Source of the DNA: Hippasteria phrygiana
Taxonomy: Eukaryota; Echinodermata; Asteroidea; Valvatida; Goniasteridae
Reading direction: 5' to 3'
Assembly (NCBI GenBank): GCA_037893225.1
Contig: JAZGUH010000225.1
Coordinates: 1,240,001-1,304,000 of the forward strand
DNA length: 64,000 nucleotides
How positions within the stretch are numbered: position 1 is the first letter of the stretch
The DNA's letters: not shown here
Content: more model-generated notes on this DNA
Told to the model about the DNA's origin: nothing
Seen by the model: only the letters and a program-made list of their open reading frames with translations
Database searches by the model: none

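Overview
The window is animal genomic DNA: AT-rich introns, GT-AG splice sites, tRNA-derived SINEs, non-LTR retrotransposon tails, hAT-like and TTAA-flanked miniature elements, and long homopolymer G/C runs. It is probably from a marine invertebrate deuterostome. A sea star or other echinoderm is my guess from the repeat types; no marker in the window proves it.

Almost all coding sequence belongs to one gene on the minus strand that enters at 64000 and leaves at the left edge. I could place 42 coding exons with consistent reading phase, encoding about 6,500 residues. Exons 1-40 (64000 down to 11860) encode a rod of about 27 spectrin-type triple-helix repeats. Exon 41 (993-11369) is a single 10.4-kb exon encoding 3,459 residues. 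Exon 42 (323-478) resumes spectrin-repeat coding. No CH, plakin, GAS2 or KASH domain lies in the window, so both ends of the protein are outside it. A nesprin/SYNE (Msp300/ANC-1-type) nuclear-envelope scaffold fits best; a spectraplakin or another giant spectrin-repeat protein is the alternative.

The standout feature is the giant exon. It carries 17 tandem copies of an unfamiliar ~130-residue module (QLVTDQGPxYVLRP..., then DPKTGQ..., then IPD...) joined by variable linkers, followed by a ~400-residue Pro/Ser-rich tail. The whole block sits inside one spectrin repeat, between helix B (coded by exon 40 and the start of exon 41) and helix C (end of exon 41 and exon 42). In the 5' half of the gene, five consecutive cassettes of 55+109+52 residues (two spectrin repeats each) repeat with the same exon pattern.

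The introns are a repeat landscape. They hold nine TTAA-flanked miniature elements (piggyBac-like signature), a second inverted-terminal MITE that carries nuclear-receptor DR1-like sites, two hAT-like elements, a tRNA-derived SINE family, LINE 3' ends, a 5'-truncated I/Nimb-type LINE with intact RNase H, several foldback elements, a minisatellite that starts directly at a splice donor, and an 83-base G run. Several insertions are nested, and one of these reconstructs its own empty site. Apart from retrotransposon fragments I see no second gene on either strand.
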